Assembly (NCBI RefSeq): GCF_910594985.1
Contig: NZ_CAJVCE010000007.1
Location: 62,001-126,000 of the forward strand
Origin: Paenibacillus allorhizosphaerae
Lineage (GTDB): Bacteria; Bacillota; Bacilli; Paenibacillales; NBRC-103111
Reading direction: 5' to 3'
Length of the DNA stretch: 64,000 bases
A program made the position numbers and the translations under genes. The notes beneath the pieces are model-generated. The model was not told where the DNA came from. It searched no databases and saw only the letters and a program-made list of their open reading frames with translations. The stretch's first letter is position 1. Every line of letters starts with the position of its first letter. Below, in pieces: positions 1 through 8,597 of the stretch.

Positions 1-89
1 GGATCGCCGACAATCGTATTGACGTCGACCATTTCTTTGATGTTTTCCATGGCCGTCTTCATTAAACCTTGAATCGGATGATCTGTCAT
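1..89 (-). CDS. ytfJ: GerW/YtfJ-family sporulation protein, N-terminal part only
   Basis: Only the first 29 codons lie in the window; the gene runs off the left edge. The start MTDHPIQGLMKTAMENIKEM followed by VDVNTIVGD is the characteristic N-terminus of the YtfJ/GerW family, forespore-expressed proteins linked to spore germination. The ATG at 89 has a strong ribosome-binding site (AGGAGGG) a few bases upstream. It lies downstream of a DUF2953 gene on the same strand, the same ytfI-ytfJ pairing as in Bacillus. Identification rests on the N-terminal signature and this pairing. Confidence 0.88.
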   Translation of the reverse strand, partial: MTDHPIQGLMKTAMENIKEMVDVNTIVGD

Positions 90-165
90 CGCTTTTGCCC
101 TCCTGTGCTCATGGTGTTAAAGGCGTTACCCATTCGTTAGGCTTCCCACGCGCCGCACCCGCTAT

Positions 166-855
166 TCAAGCTGCCCGTTTTGCGGATCGCATCACAATGG
201 TGCGCCATGTTTTCCATCCGTCTTTCACCTTCAATATGCGGATGAGGAGCAGTATTCCCGCTTTTAATGCAAACGCGAAGCGTACATAGGCTTCAATCAC
301 GGCTTCCATTTCAAACCGCATCTGATTAAACATCGGCATCACTTGCAGCTTGGGTTCCGTTTCCAGATGGACGAACCGGAAAACGTAGCCGAGCAGCGAA
401 GTTTTGAGACCCCATAGCGTCCCGACGGAAATCGCCGTATTCGCTGCATCGTCAAGCCCGATCGATGTTTTCCAAACAAATCGGTCGCAATGTACATGCG
501 ACAAGCCCGCTTTTAGCCAATCATGAAAATGAAAGCAATGCTGCAAAAGCAGCTGCACGTTGTGAAAAGCGCGTCTTACTTTTTCTATGGTTATGTGTCT
601 GTGCTGATTTCCGATCAAATGCCCGGCGTTGGCATTTACCTGCTCCGTCTTCAGTTCGAGTCCTTCCAGCATCCCCTTGAATTGAAAAACCGGCATCGAA
701 TAACGCAAGTGAATGAGGCCGAACAACGCGCTGACGTCGATTAACAGATCGTCGTTCGTGTCCTGCCGGTTAAAAGAAACGCGCATGCGAATTTTGCTGA
801 AAAGGATAATAAGCAGCACAAAGCACAAGATGCCCGCAACCCAAAGCCAGATCAT
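166..855 (-). CDS. ytfI: DUF2953 domain protein (YtfI-like)
   Basis: A 229-residue protein with one N-terminal membrane segment (MIWLWVAGILCFVLLIILF) followed by a soluble domain of the DUF2953 type, starting about KIRMRVSFNRQ. The frame is open further upstream, but the ATG at 855 is preceded by GGGAGGG and starts directly at the membrane anchor, so the longer start was not used. It sits between scpB and ytfJ on the same strand, probably in one transcription unit. In Bacillus the family is co-expressed with ytfJ during sporulation; its molecular role is unknown. Confidence 0.82.
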   Translation of the reverse strand: MIWLWVAGILCFVLLIILFSKIRMRVSFNRQDTNDDLLIDVSALFGLIHLRYSMPVFQFKGMLEGLELKTEQVNANAGHLIGNQHRHITIEKVRRAFHNVQLLLQHCFHFHDWLKAGLSHVHCDRFVWKTSIGLDDAANTAISVGTLWGLKTSLLGYVFRFVHLETEPKLQVMPMFNQMRFEMEAVIEAYVRFAFALKAGILLLIRILKVKDGWKTWRTIVMRSAKRAA

Positions 856-973
856 AAAAAATATCACCCTCCCGCGCCACAATCGGCCAAAACGCAAAAA
901 ACTTCCAATTCGGGAAGCTTGCAGCTTCGATTCCTTGGAAGTTAGTATAGCCCTGATTTGTAAGATCATGCGT

Positions 974-1594
974 TCAAGGTTCGATCTCGCCGGACGCAGG
1001 GATGTCCTCAAAGGTCATCTGTTTACCGTCCAGTTTCTCGAACAGCAGCCTGGTTTCCTCTTCAAGATTATCGTCATTTTCAAACAATGAAGTTTCCGGC
1101 AAGTCTTGAATCGATGCCAGTGCGAAGTAATCCAAAAATGCCTTGGTCGTACCGTATAAAATAGGACGCCCGGGCGCATCGGCCCGATCGACCTCCTGAA
1201 TCAAATCTTTGGCGACCAGCGTCTGCAAGGCGCGATCGGACTTGACGCCGCGGATTTCTTCAATATCGACTCGCGTGATCGGTTGTCGGTATGCAACGAT
1301 GGCTAGCGTCTCCAAGGCGGCTTGCGACAGCGAAGCGCGGGAAGGCGAATGCGCCAGCTTCTCAAAATAAGGCGCATGCTCGGGGATGGTCGCCAGCTGA
1401 AATGTACCGGCCAGCTCGACGATTTGGAGCCCTCGCTTTTGCCGTTTCAAATCGCTTTGTAAGTCTAGCACCAGCTCGGCCGTAAACTTAGGGTCCTGCT
1501 CCAGTACTTCAGCCAGCTGCTTGGCGTTCAGTCCTTCGTCACCCGCCACGAACAGCAAGCCTTCAATAACTGATTTCATTTGCCCAAAATCCAT
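974..1594 (-). CDS. scpB: segregation and condensation protein B
   Basis: 206 residues, the usual ScpB size, consisting of two winged-helix domains. The highly conserved stretch ETLAIVAYRQPITR lies around residues 95-108, followed by IEEIRGVKSD and a family-typical VEVDR-like segment (EVDRADAPGRPILYGTT). ScpB dimers bridge ScpA and the SMC ATPase heads to compact and segregate the chromosome. The start ATG has a GGAGGAAGGAA ribosome-binding region and overlaps the end of scpA by 32 bp, which implies coupled translation and matched subunit supply. The C-terminal tail (last 20 or so residues) is acidic and probably disordered. Confidence 0.96.
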   Translation of the reverse strand: MDFGQMKSVIEGLLFVAGDEGLNAKQLAEVLEQDPKFTAELVLDLQSDLKRQKRGLQIVELAGTFQLATIPEHAPYFEKLAHSPSRASLSQAALETLAIVAYRQPITRVDIEEIRGVKSDRALQTLVAKDLIQEVDRADAPGRPILYGTTKAFLDYFALASIQDLPETSLFENDDNLEEETRLLFEKLDGKQMTFEDIPASGEIEP

Positions 1595-2348
1595 TGGCCG
1601 TTCCTTCCTCCCTTGCCTCGATCACGATATCGTCAAATAGCTTATGTTGAAAACAAACGATGCGCTTCACCTTCATAAGCTCCAGCATCGCTAAAAAGGT
1701 CACCACAATGGAATCTTTCGTCACTTCCGCATCCAGCAGCTTGGAAAACATCATTCTCCCGCCGCTGCGCTCCAGCGCATCGACCACTTCCAGCATCCGG
1801 TCCTTGACCGAGATTTCATCCTTGCGGATTTTGGCGATCGTGTTACGGCTTTGCATGCGGCGCATCGCTTTGCGAAACGCTTGAACGAGATCGGAGATAT
1901 GAAGCCCTTTTACCGGATTCTCGGGAACCGTCGGTACATAAGGCGTCAAATCTTCCGGCTCGCGCGTAAAAATGAGACTGCGTTCCACTTCTTTGTCCCG
2001 CAAATGTTCGGCAATTGCCTTATATTTGCGGTATTCGATCAGCTTAGCCACGAGTTCGGCGCGCGGATCGTAGTCGTCATCCATCATGTAATCGTCGAAT
2101 TCCATTTCCAGTACCGGCGGCTTCGGCAGCAGCATTCGGCTCTTGATGGAGAGCAGCGTAGCGGCCATCACCAAAAACTCGCTCGTTACTTCAAGTTCCA
2201 GCTCCTGCATGGCATCAAGGTATTCCATGTACTGATCGGTAATTTCTTTGATCGGAATATCGTAAATATCGACTTCCGCTTGATCGATTAAGTGCAGCAG
2301 CAAATCAAGGGGGCCCTCAAAGGTATCCAGTTTGACTGTGACTTTCAC
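1563..2348 (-). CDS. scpA: segregation and condensation protein A (kleisin)
   Basis: 261 residues. The N-terminus contains the ScpA hallmark FEGPLDLLLHLIDQAEVDIYD, the helical part that binds the SMC neck; the C-terminal winged helix (about residues 180-250) binds the SMC head cap. ScpA is the kleisin of the Smc-ScpAB condensin. The reading frame begins with GTG at 2348, preceded by AAGGGGG, and no better ATG is available. It follows ribH after a short gap, so it may be read from the riboflavin operon or a nearby promoter. Overlap with scpB is 32 bp. Confidence 0.96.
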   Translation of the reverse strand: MKVTVKLDTFEGPLDLLLHLIDQAEVDIYDIPIKEITDQYMEYLDAMQELELEVTSEFLVMAATLLSIKSRMLLPKPPVLEMEFDDYMMDDDYDPRAELVAKLIEYRKYKAIAEHLRDKEVERSLIFTREPEDLTPYVPTVPENPVKGLHISDLVQAFRKAMRRMQSRNTIAKIRKDEISVKDRMLEVVDALERSGGRMMFSKLLDAEVTKDSIVVTFLAMLELMKVKRIVCFQHKLFDDIVIEAREEGTANGFWANEISY

Positions 2349-2384
2349 GTTCTGTATGTTCCCCCTTAACTGTCATGAAGCTGC

Positions 2385-2855
2385 TTATTTGGAAAATTGC
2401 TTGGACAAATTCGCCATTTCTATGGCCGTTACAGCCGCTTCCCAGCCTTTATTCCCGGCTTTTGTACCGGCGCGTTCCACGGCTTGCTCAATGGAATCCG
2501 TCGTAAGTACGCCGAAAATGGTCGGCACGCCGGTTTTCAGACCGATCGCGGCAACGCCTTTGGCCGCTTCGTTGCAAACATAGTCGAAATGTGGCGTCGA
2601 TCCGCGAATAACGGCCCCAAGCGTAATGACTGCGTCGTAACGTCCGCTCTCTGCCATCTTTTGCGCGATTAAAGGAATTTCAAATGCGCCGGGAACCCAA
2701 GCGATTTCAACCTCGTCTTCCTGTACGCCGTGGCGTTTCAATGCATCCTCCGCGCCACCCAGCAGCTTATGCGTAATAAATTCATTGAACCTGCCTACTA
2801 CGATACCGTATTTCAGTCCTTGCGAAACCAAATGTCCTTCGTATACTTTCGCCAT
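2385..2855 (-). CDS. ribH: 6,7-dimethyl-8-ribityllumazine synthase
   Basis: About 156 residues. Condenses 5-amino-6-ribitylaminouracil with 3,4-dihydroxy-2-butanone 4-phosphate, the penultimate step of riboflavin synthesis; the family forms 60-mer capsids in bacilli. Diagnostic motifs are [11 protein letters not shown] near the N-terminus, PGAFEIPL, and the catalytic GSTPHFDYV with its histidine. Start choice is ambiguous: a GTG at 2861 has better spacing from the AAGGA site, while the ATG at 2855 fits the family better; the two differ by two residues. Last gene of the rib operon, followed by scpA. Confidence 0.96.
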   Translation of the reverse strand: MAKVYEGHLVSQGLKYGIVVGRFNEFITHKLLGGAEDALKRHGVQEDEVEIAWVPGAFEIPLIAQKMAESGRYDAVITLGAVIRGSTPHFDYVCNEAAKGVAAIGLKTGVPTIFGVLTTDSIEQAVERAGTKAGNKGWEAAVTAIEMANLSKQFSK

Positions 2856-2899
2856 TTGCACTCTACATCCTTCCGATTTGTCGAATTTTTTTGTGAAAC

Positions 2900-4111
2900 T
2901 TACTTATTGAACTCGAGCAGATGCCCCAATTTCAGCTGCTTCGTATGCAGGTAATTCGTGTTGTCTTCGTTTTCTTCCATTTGGATCGGCACCCGCTCGA
3001 CCACTTCCAGACCGTAGCCTTCCAGACCGCGGATTTTGCGGGGATTGTTCGTCATGAGGCGCATTTTGCGGACGCCTACATCTTTCAAGATTTGCGCACC
3101 GATCCCGTATTCCCGCAAATCGGGGGCAAAGCCTAGTTTCAGGTTCGCATCGACCGTATCGAGGCCCTGTTCCTGCAGCTTATAGGCTTTCAGCTTGTTG
3201 ATGAGACCGATGCCGCGGCCTTCCTGCCGCATGTACAGCAGCACGCCGGAGCCCGCTTCGTCGATTTGCTTCAGCGCCGCAGCGAGCTGTGGTCCGCAGT
3301 CGCACCGGTGCGAATGAAACACGTCGCCGGTCAAGCATTCGGAATGGACGCGAACGAGCGTCGGACGGTCGCTGTCGATTTTGCCTTTGACCAGAGCGAC
3401 ATGCTCCTTCTGGTCTAAGACATTCGTGTAGGCGATAGCTTGGAATACGCCGTAATCGGTCGGCATCCGCACCTCGACTTCGCGCTGAACAAGCTTCTCC
3501 TTATGGTTGCGGTATTCGATCAAATCGCGAATCGTGATGATTTTCAGCCCGTGCTTCTCGCTGATCTGCATCAAATCCGGGACCCGGGCCATCTCCCCGT
3601 CCTCTTTGATCACTTCGCAAATGACGGCGGCCGGATAAGAGCCGCACATCCGCGCCAGATCCACCGATGCTTCGGTGTGGCCTGCGCGGCGCAGAACGCC
3701 GCCTCTTTTGGCGATCAGCGGGAAAATATGTCCCGGACGGCGAAAGCTTTGCGGCTTCGTCTTCGGATCAATGATCGATTGGATCGTAAGCGAACGTTCC
3801 GCCGCGGAAATGCCGGTCGTCGTCTCTACGTGGTCGATGGACACCGTAAAGGCGGTGCCGTGGTAGTCGGTATTGCGCGCGACCATCGGCGGCAGATCAA
3901 GCTCCTGCGCCCGTTCCTCGGCAATCGGCACGCAGACGAGGCCGCGGCCTTCCTTGATCATGAAATTGATCACTTCCGGGGTCGCTTTCTCCGCAAGGGC
4001 CACAAAGTCGCCTTCGTTCTCGCGGTCTTCGTCGTCCACGACGATAATGACTTTCCCCAGCATCAGATCGTAAATCGCTTCCTCAATCGAATGAAATTTC
4101 AAATCGGACAT
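2900..4111 (-). CDS. ribBA: bifunctional DHBP synthase / GTP cyclohydrolase II
   Basis: 403 residues in two domains. The N-terminal half is 3,4-dihydroxy-2-butanone-4-phosphate synthase, with the acidic metal/substrate loop [11 protein letters not shown] near residue 30. The C-terminal half is GTP cyclohydrolase II, with the zinc site [20 protein letters not shown] and the RQEGRGIGL nucleotide loop. Together they feed both branches of riboflavin synthesis from ribulose 5-phosphate and GTP. Start ATG at 4111 is placed after AGGAGTGAGTGGAG. It lies about 40 bp from ribE and ribH, and is controlled by the upstream FMN riboswitch. Confidence 0.97.
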   Translation of the reverse strand: MSDLKFHSIEEAIYDLMLGKVIIVVDDEDRENEGDFVALAEKATPEVINFMIKEGRGLVCVPIAEERAQELDLPPMVARNTDYHGTAFTVSIDHVETTTGISAAERSLTIQSIIDPKTKPQSFRRPGHIFPLIAKRGGVLRRAGHTEASVDLARMCGSYPAAVICEVIKEDGEMARVPDLMQISEKHGLKIITIRDLIEYRNHKEKLVQREVEVRMPTDYGVFQAIAYTNVLDQKEHVALVKGKIDSDRPTLVRVHSECLTGDVFHSHRCDCGPQLAAALKQIDEAGSGVLLYMRQEGRGIGLINKLKAYKLQEQGLDTVDANLKLGFAPDLREYGIGAQILKDVGVRKMRLMTNNPRKIRGLEGYGLEVVERVPIQMEENEDNTNYLHTKQLKLGHLLEFNK

Positions 4112-4153
4112 CTCCACTCACTCCTTCTCTGTGTATTCAAAGCGGCGTGCGCT

Positions 4154-4822
4154 TTACATAAATCCGTGATCCGCCAAAAACGATGCCGTCAGCTTGCCGG
4201 AGCTGCGCGATGACGCGCTGCCTGCGACCGTTCCATGCGTCAGCAGCCGCTCGATGTATTTGCCGAGCACATCGCACTCCAGGTTGACTTCATCGCCCTG
4301 TTTCTTATGCTGCAGAACCGTTTCGGCGAGCGTGTGCGGGATGATCGACACGGTGAACGTAGTCTCTGATACATCGACTACCGTTAGGCTGATGCCATCG
4401 ATCGTAACCGAGCCGTGCGGAATAATGTATTTGAGTATATTCGTCTCGCGAGGCGCTATCCGAAAAACGACGGCATTCTCCTCCGGCGTCCGGCTTTCGA
4501 TGATGCCGGTGGCATCGACGTGCCCTTGCACGATATGTCCGCCGAACCGGCCGTTTGCCGCCATCGCGCGTTCCAGGTTGACCGAAGCGCCGACGGCCAG
4601 CCGCGACAAGTTCGTGCGACGGAACGTTTCCGGCATCACGTCGACCGTGAACGACTGGCCGTCGAAAGCGATGACAGTGAGGCATACGCCGTTCACTGAG
4701 ATGCTGTCGCCGAGCTTCACGTCCGTCAATATTTTGCGGGCGCCGATCGTCAGCACCATCGCCTGCCCTTGCTTGTCGATGCGGCGCATGGCGCCCATTT
4801 CCTCAATTATGCCGGTAAACAT
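4154..4822 (-). CDS. ribE: riboflavin synthase alpha chain
   Basis: 222 residues. Catalyses dismutation of two 6,7-dimethyl-8-ribityllumazine molecules into riboflavin. It has the two tandem lumazine-binding barrel domains, seen as the repeated motifs NGVCLTV (first half) and DGISLTV (second half), plus GHIVQGHVD. The open frame extends upstream into ribD, but the true start is the near-invariant MFTGII at 4822. Only 4 bp separate this start from the ribD stop, so translation is probably coupled. Second gene of the rib operon. Confidence 0.96.
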   Translation of the reverse strand: MFTGIIEEMGAMRRIDKQGQAMVLTIGARKILTDVKLGDSISVNGVCLTVIAFDGQSFTVDVMPETFRRTNLSRLAVGASVNLERAMAANGRFGGHIVQGHVDATGIIESRTPEENAVVFRIAPRETNILKYIIPHGSVTIDGISLTVVDVSETTFTVSIIPHTLAETVLQHKKQGDEVNLECDVLGKYIERLLTHGTVAGSASSRSSGKLTASFLADHGFM

Positions 4823-4826
4823 CGGC

Positions 4827-5942
4827 TTACTGCACCTCGCTTTCATATCGGGGGTATCCGGTGATGCAAACATCGTCGCCGACCTGATCCACGCTGACAC
4901 GCTCCAGGCGGATCGCTTCCCGCATGGCGTCGAAGCCGGCGAAGTCGAAATTGCCGGGAGCGAGCGCGCCCCCACCGATGATGCGCGGCGCGTAGAACAG
5001 CACCAGCTTATCGGCCAGGCGCCGCTCCAGCATCGCGCCGCTCAGCTTGCCGCCGCCTTCGACGAGCAGCGAGCCGATCTCGCGCTCGCCGAGCCGCTCC
5101 ATGGCGGCGTTCAGATCGACGGCCGGCCCCGGGCCGCAGTCGATGACCTCCACGCCGAGCGCTTCGAGCTCGCGGCGGCGCGCCTCCGGCGCCCGTTCGG
5201 TCGTCAGCACGACCGTAGGCGCCGCCCCGTTCCGCACGAGCTTCGCATCGTGCGGGATTCTCAGCGTCGAGTCGACGACGACGCGGATCGGGTTCAGACC
5301 CGGTACTTCGAGCCGGGTCGTGAGCGCGGGGTCATCGGCCAGTACGGTTCCGATGCCGACCATGATCGCCTGATGGCGGTGGCGCAGCGAGTGGACCCGC
5401 GATCGCGCAGCGTCGCTGGTGATCCACTTGCTGTCGCCCGTCTTCGCGGCGATCTTGCCGTCCAGCGTGCTGGCGGACTTCACGGTGACGAAGGGCCGGC
5501 GGGTGGTGATGAACTTGTTGAATGCTTCATTCAACAAGTTCGCCTCCCGCTCGAGCACCCCACTTGTCACCTCGATGCCGTGCGCGCGCAGCCGGTTCAA
5601 CCCGCTCCCCGCGACGAGCGGGTTCGGGTCGGTCGCCGCGACGACGACCCGCTTCACGCCTTCGCGGATGAGGCGGTCGCTGCAAGGCGGCGTTCGGCCG
5701 TGGTGGCTGCACGGCTCCAGCGTGACGTACGCCGTGCTGCCTTCGGCTTCTCGGCCCGCCATTTGCAGCGCGTGAATTTCCGCGTGCGCTTCGCCCCGCT
5801 TCAAATGCGCGCCCATCCCTACGATACGGCCGTCTTTCACAAGCACGCAGCCGACAACGGGGTTAATCCCCGTTTGCCCGGCAGCGGCGGACGCCAGCTG
5901 CAGCGCGAGCCGCATGTAATATTCGTCAGTCAACGGCTCCAT
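4827..5942 (-). CDS. ribD: bifunctional diaminohydroxyphosphoribosylaminopyrimidine deaminase / uracil reductase
   Basis: 371 residues, two domains. The N-terminal cytidine-deaminase-like domain shows the zinc site HAEIHAL and PCSHHGRTPPC; the C-terminal half (from about residue 147) is the NADPH-dependent reductase with VTVKSASTLDGKIA. It carries out the deamination and side-chain reduction steps of riboflavin synthesis. ATG at 5942 follows AAAGGACG; the upstream in-frame ATG at 5975 lies inside the riboswitch terminator and is rejected. First gene of ribD-ribE-ribBA-ribH. Confidence 0.96.
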   Translation of the reverse strand: MEPLTDEYYMRLALQLASAAAGQTGINPVVGCVLVKDGRIVGMGAHLKRGEAHAEIHALQMAGREAEGSTAYVTLEPCSHHGRTPPCSDRLIREGVKRVVVAATDPNPLVAGSGLNRLRAHGIEVTSGVLEREANLLNEAFNKFITTRRPFVTVKSASTLDGKIAAKTGDSKWITSDAARSRVHSLRHRHQAIMVGIGTVLADDPALTTRLEVPGLNPIRVVVDSTLRIPHDAKLVRNGAAPTVVLTTERAPEARRRELEALGVEVIDCGPGPAVDLNAAMERLGEREIGSLLVEGGGKLSGAMLERRLADKLVLFYAPRIIGGGALAPGNFDFAGFDAMREAIRLERVSVDQVGDDVCITGYPRYESEVQ

Positions 5943-5973
5943 GCCACTTCGTCCTTTCTCTCCGGTTGTATGC

Positions 5974-6012
5974 AAAAAAAGCCCGCTTTTTGAAAAATCA
6001 AAAAGGGGCTTG
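5974..6012 (-). terminator. intrinsic terminator of the FMN riboswitch
   Basis: On the minus strand AAGCCCCTTTTTGA pairs with TCAAAAAGCGGGCTT (one bulged base) around a TTT loop and is followed by a run of seven T. It lies 32 bp before the ribD start and downstream of the FMN aptamer, so it is the likely off-state of the switch. The distance from the aptamer, about 250 nt, is long for this class. Confidence 0.85.
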
Positions 6013-6152
6013 GAGAATTTTGTCGGAATGCAGCGGCGAAACGGTTTCGGTTGTCATCCCTTGGCTGACAGACTTCAATAAGCCTAAGCATATGCGTTAT
6101 CTGCACGCATCAGGAACCAAACCGTGGGACGCCGTTCAAACCGCAAGCTGCA

Positions 6153-6169
6153 GAATGCCATCGGCATTC
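6153..6169 (-). repeat. perfect hairpin within the rib leader
   Basis: GAATGCC and GGCATTC form a 7-bp perfect stem with a 3-base loop, located between the FMN aptamer and the terminator. It could be a pause site or part of the switching platform; that role is only a guess. Confidence 0.5.
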
Positions 6170-6261
6170 GGAAGATATGCTGAATTGGACAGACGTACCC
6201 GGTCGATCCTTACATGTGAAAATAAGCACATATGAGGATACGAACTGAACGTTTCCCGCTT

Positions 6262-6423
6262 TCCCTTCTCCCATCCAGACTATACTGTCGGTCTCGGAGT
6301 TGCACCGAGTCCACCGGCGGCTGCGTTAACGCTTGATGCAGCCGCACGGGTCACGGACTGATCCGGCAGCAAGCTGCCGGAATCACCGCCGGTAGGGAAT
6401 TTCACCCTGCCCCGAAGGTTTAG
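6262..6423 (-). promoter_or_regulatory. FMN riboswitch (RFN element)
   Basis: Read on the minus strand, the block starts near CTTCGGGGCAGGGTGAAATT and CCCTACCGGCGGTGAT, continues through AGTCCGTGACCCG, a variable GC-rich hairpin, GGTGGACTCGGTG, and ends with CCGACAGTATAGTCTGGATG. These are the conserved segments of the RFN aptamer in the right order. It binds flavin mononucleotide and shuts down the rib operon when flavin is plentiful. The terminator at 5974-6012 serves as its output. Confidence 0.97.
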
Positions 6424-6438
6424 CTTTTATTGTAAAAC

Positions 6439-6467
6439 AGTATAACGTGTGTTTTGCGCTTTGTCTA
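6439..6467 (-). promoter_or_regulatory. sigma-A promoter of the rib operon
   Basis: TAGACA (-35, 6462-6467) and TATACT (-10, 6439-6444) with a 17-base spacer, placed directly upstream of the FMN aptamer. Position and spacing fit a vegetative promoter whose transcript begins just before the aptamer. Confidence 0.7.
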
Positions 6468-6480
6468 TAGCTGCCTCAAA

Positions 6481-6912
6481 TCAAACTTCTTTCACTTCTA
6501 CGGATTCCATCTTGTCGCGGCCTTTGAACGCATCGACATGCTCCATGCCTTTGACTACTTTGCCAAAAACGGTATGCTGTCCGTCCAGATGCGGCTGCGG
6601 CGCATAGCAGATGTAGAATTGACTGCCGCCCGTATTGCGTCCGGCATGGGCCATGGCGAGTGTGCCGCGCTCATGCTTGTTTGGGTTGATTTCACAGTTG
6701 ATCGTGTAGCCGGGACCCCCAGTGCCTGTCCCGCTCGGGCACCCGCCTTGGGCTACGAAGCCCGGAATGACGCGGTGAAATACAAGCCCGTTGTAAAATC
6801 CGGAGTTGGCGAGCTTCTCGAAGTTAGCGACCGTATTCGGCGCGTCCTTGTCGAACAGATCGAGCACGACTTCGTTGCCGTCAGCCAATTTGATAAATGC
6901 TTGCTTTGCCAT
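6481..6912 (-). CDS. ppiB: peptidyl-prolyl cis-trans isomerase, cyclophilin type
   Basis: 143 residues, a compact cytoplasmic cyclophilin with no signal peptide. Motifs [23 protein letters not shown] and NTGGSQFYI form the proline isomerase active site. It assists protein folding by isomerising Xaa-Pro bonds. The frame is open to 7017 but the start MAKQAFIKL at 6912 follows AAAGGAG and matches the family; upstream residues do not. It lies between lysA and the rib operon, as in Bacillus subtilis, and is probably a single-gene unit. Confidence 0.94.
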   Translation of the reverse strand: MAKQAFIKLADGNEVVLDLFDKDAPNTVANFEKLANSGFYNGLVFHRVIPGFVAQGGCPSGTGTGGPGYTINCEINPNKHERGTLAMAHAGRNTGGSQFYICYAPQPHLDGQHTVFGKVVKGMEHVDAFKGRDKMESVEVKEV

Positions 6913-7044
6913 AAAGTATGTACACTCCTTTAATGCATCGGTTGTCGTTAACCTCATTATTTTACTATGAATCCACGGGATATACAAATACCAGCCGCAA
7001 TTCCTTCGATGCAGCAAGCTGCGCTGTTCGTATGCACACGCGAA

Positions 7045-7087
7045 AAGAACCCTCCGCCGCAGTCGCTCACGCTTCCGGAGGGTTCTT
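7045..7087 (-). terminator. terminator downstream of lysA
   Basis: A perfect 12-bp stem, AAGAACCCTCCG with CGGAGGGTTCTT, followed on the minus strand by TTTTCG. It lies about 60 bp beyond the lysA stop and separates it from ppiB. Confidence 0.8.
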
Positions 7088-7143
7088 CGTAATTCGCATT
7101 TGTTAAACGAGGTTCTATGAGAGCCCCCGCTTTGCCATCTTGA

Positions 7144-8475
7144 TTATACCGTCCTGCTTACTTGCTTCATCCGTTCCGGTACAACGTCGTTGCCCGCGAT
7201 ATCTTCGAACGATTCGCGTTTCACAACGACATCTGCCTGGCCGTTTTGCACGAATACGACGGCTGGCCGGCGAATCCGGTTATAGTTGCTCGCCATGGCA
7301 TAGTTATACGCGCCAGTACTGGCAACGGCAAGCAAATCGCCGGTCCGCACTTTCGGCAATTGAACGTCCCAAATCAGCATATCGCCGCTTTCGCAGCATT
7401 TGCCCGCGATCGACACCAACTCTTCATTCGCTTCCTTGCCGCGATTGGCCAGCATCGCTTCGTATACCGCCTCGTACAGCGCCGGACGCGGATTGTCCGT
7501 CATCCCGCCATCCACCGAAACATATTTGCGTACGCCCGGGATATCCTTGTGCGTGCCGACTGTGTACAGCGTCGTGCCTGCTTCGCCGACAATGCTGCGG
7601 CCCGGCTCCGTCCAAATTTCCGGGAGCGGGTATCCGGCGCGGCTGAAATTCGATATGACCGCATCCGTAATAGCTTTCACATACTCGGATACCGGAAGCG
7701 GCGTATCGCCTTCCACGTAACGGATGCCGAAGCCGCCGCCCAAATTGACGACCGGGAACACCACGTCCAATTCATCCCGTACTTTGATCACGAATTCGGT
7801 TACTTTGTCGACGGCCATCCGGAAACCGGCGGTTTCGAAAATTTGCGAACCGATGTGCGAATGAACGCCGAGCAGTTCAAGCTGCGGAAGCGCGGTCGCT
7901 TGCTTCACCGCTTCGAACGCGGCACCGTTCTCCAGGTCGAAACCGAACTTGGAATCGGTTTGACCCGTCGATATATACTCATGCGTATGCGCTTCGACGC
8001 CCGGCGTAATGCGCAGCAGCACTTTAACCTTTTGCCGTTTTTCATCGGCAATCGCATGCAGCATGTTCATTTCCACGAAGTTGTCGACCACGAAGCAGCC
8101 AATTTTGGCATCGATCGCCATTCCAATTTCCTGCGGCGTCTTATTGTTACCGTGAAAATGAATCCGTTCCGGCGGAAAACCGGCTTGCAGCGCCGTGTAC
8201 AGCTCGCCGTCCGATACGACGTCGAGCGACAGCCCCTCCTCTTCTACGAGCCGGCACATCGCCATCACGCAAAACGCCTTGCTCGCGTATGCCACTTGAA
8301 ATTTCAAACCGGATGCGCGGAATGCTTCTACGTATTCGCGGCAACGCTGGCGAACCAGAGCTTCGTCCATTATATATAAGGGGGTTCCGAACCGTTCGGC
8401 CAATTCCGTCGTATCGACTCCGCCGATTTCCAGATGCCCCCGCTGGTTGATTTTGCTTGTTCCGTGTAAATACAT
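7144..8475 (-). CDS. lysA: diaminopimelate decarboxylase
   Basis: 443 residues, a fold-type III PLP enzyme that decarboxylates meso-diaminopimelate to L-lysine. The PLP lysine lies in VAYASKAF (about residue 66); the phosphate loop is NLGGGFGIRY; the partner-subunit cysteine lies in GKCCESGD; EPGRSIVG is also present. Its location directly downstream of spoVAF is conserved in Bacillus. A strong hairpin terminator precedes it (8546-8585), so lysA probably has its own promoter, although read-through from spoVA in the forespore is possible. Confidence 0.97.
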   Translation of the reverse strand: MYLHGTSKINQRGHLEIGGVDTTELAERFGTPLYIMDEALVRQRCREYVEAFRASGLKFQVAYASKAFCVMAMCRLVEEEGLSLDVVSDGELYTALQAGFPPERIHFHGNNKTPQEIGMAIDAKIGCFVVDNFVEMNMLHAIADEKRQKVKVLLRITPGVEAHTHEYISTGQTDSKFGFDLENGAAFEAVKQATALPQLELLGVHSHIGSQIFETAGFRMAVDKVTEFVIKVRDELDVVFPVVNLGGGFGIRYVEGDTPLPVSEYVKAITDAVISNFSRAGYPLPEIWTEPGRSIVGEAGTTLYTVGTHKDIPGVRKYVSVDGGMTDNPRPALYEAVYEAMLANRGKEANEELVSIAGKCCESGDMLIWDVQLPKVRTGDLLAVASTGAYNYAMASNYNRIRRPAVVFVQNGQADVVVKRESFEDIAGNDVVPERMKQVSRTV

Positions 8476-8545
8476 CGTCTGTTATCGCCTCTTCCTGAAA
8501 AGACATTACAAATAAAGTACCATACAACCGCATAAGCTGACAACA

Positions 8546-8585
8546 GCAAAAAGAACCGTTGCAGCCTATTTGCTGCAGCGGTTCC
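8546..8585 (-). terminator. terminator of the spoVA operon
   Basis: GAACCGTTGCAGC and GCTGCAGCGGTTC form a long stem; on the minus strand it is followed by TTCTTTTTG. It lies immediately after the spoVAF stop and before lysA. Confidence 0.82.
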
Positions 8586-8597
8586 CGTAGCGGCGCT

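Noticed and set aside
3440..4213. 257-codon plus-strand frame opposite ribBA
   Set aside because: Shadow frame with Arg/His-rich sequence and no family features.
4194..5993. 599-codon open frame on the plus strand opposite ribE and ribD
   Set aside because: Low-complexity Arg/Ala/Pro composition, no ribosome-binding site, and the minus strand encodes two unmistakable riboflavin enzymes; it is a shadow of GC-rich codons.
6013..6261. Leader ORF within the FMN riboswitch platform (about 27 codons, starting ATGCCGATGGCATTC)
   Set aside because: No ribosome-binding site and the start overlaps the perfect hairpin; nothing supports translation.
7162..8379. 405-codon plus-strand frame opposite lysA
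   Set aside because: Runs antisense to a conserved enzyme; composition rich in Arg, His and Phe as expected of a reverse reading.
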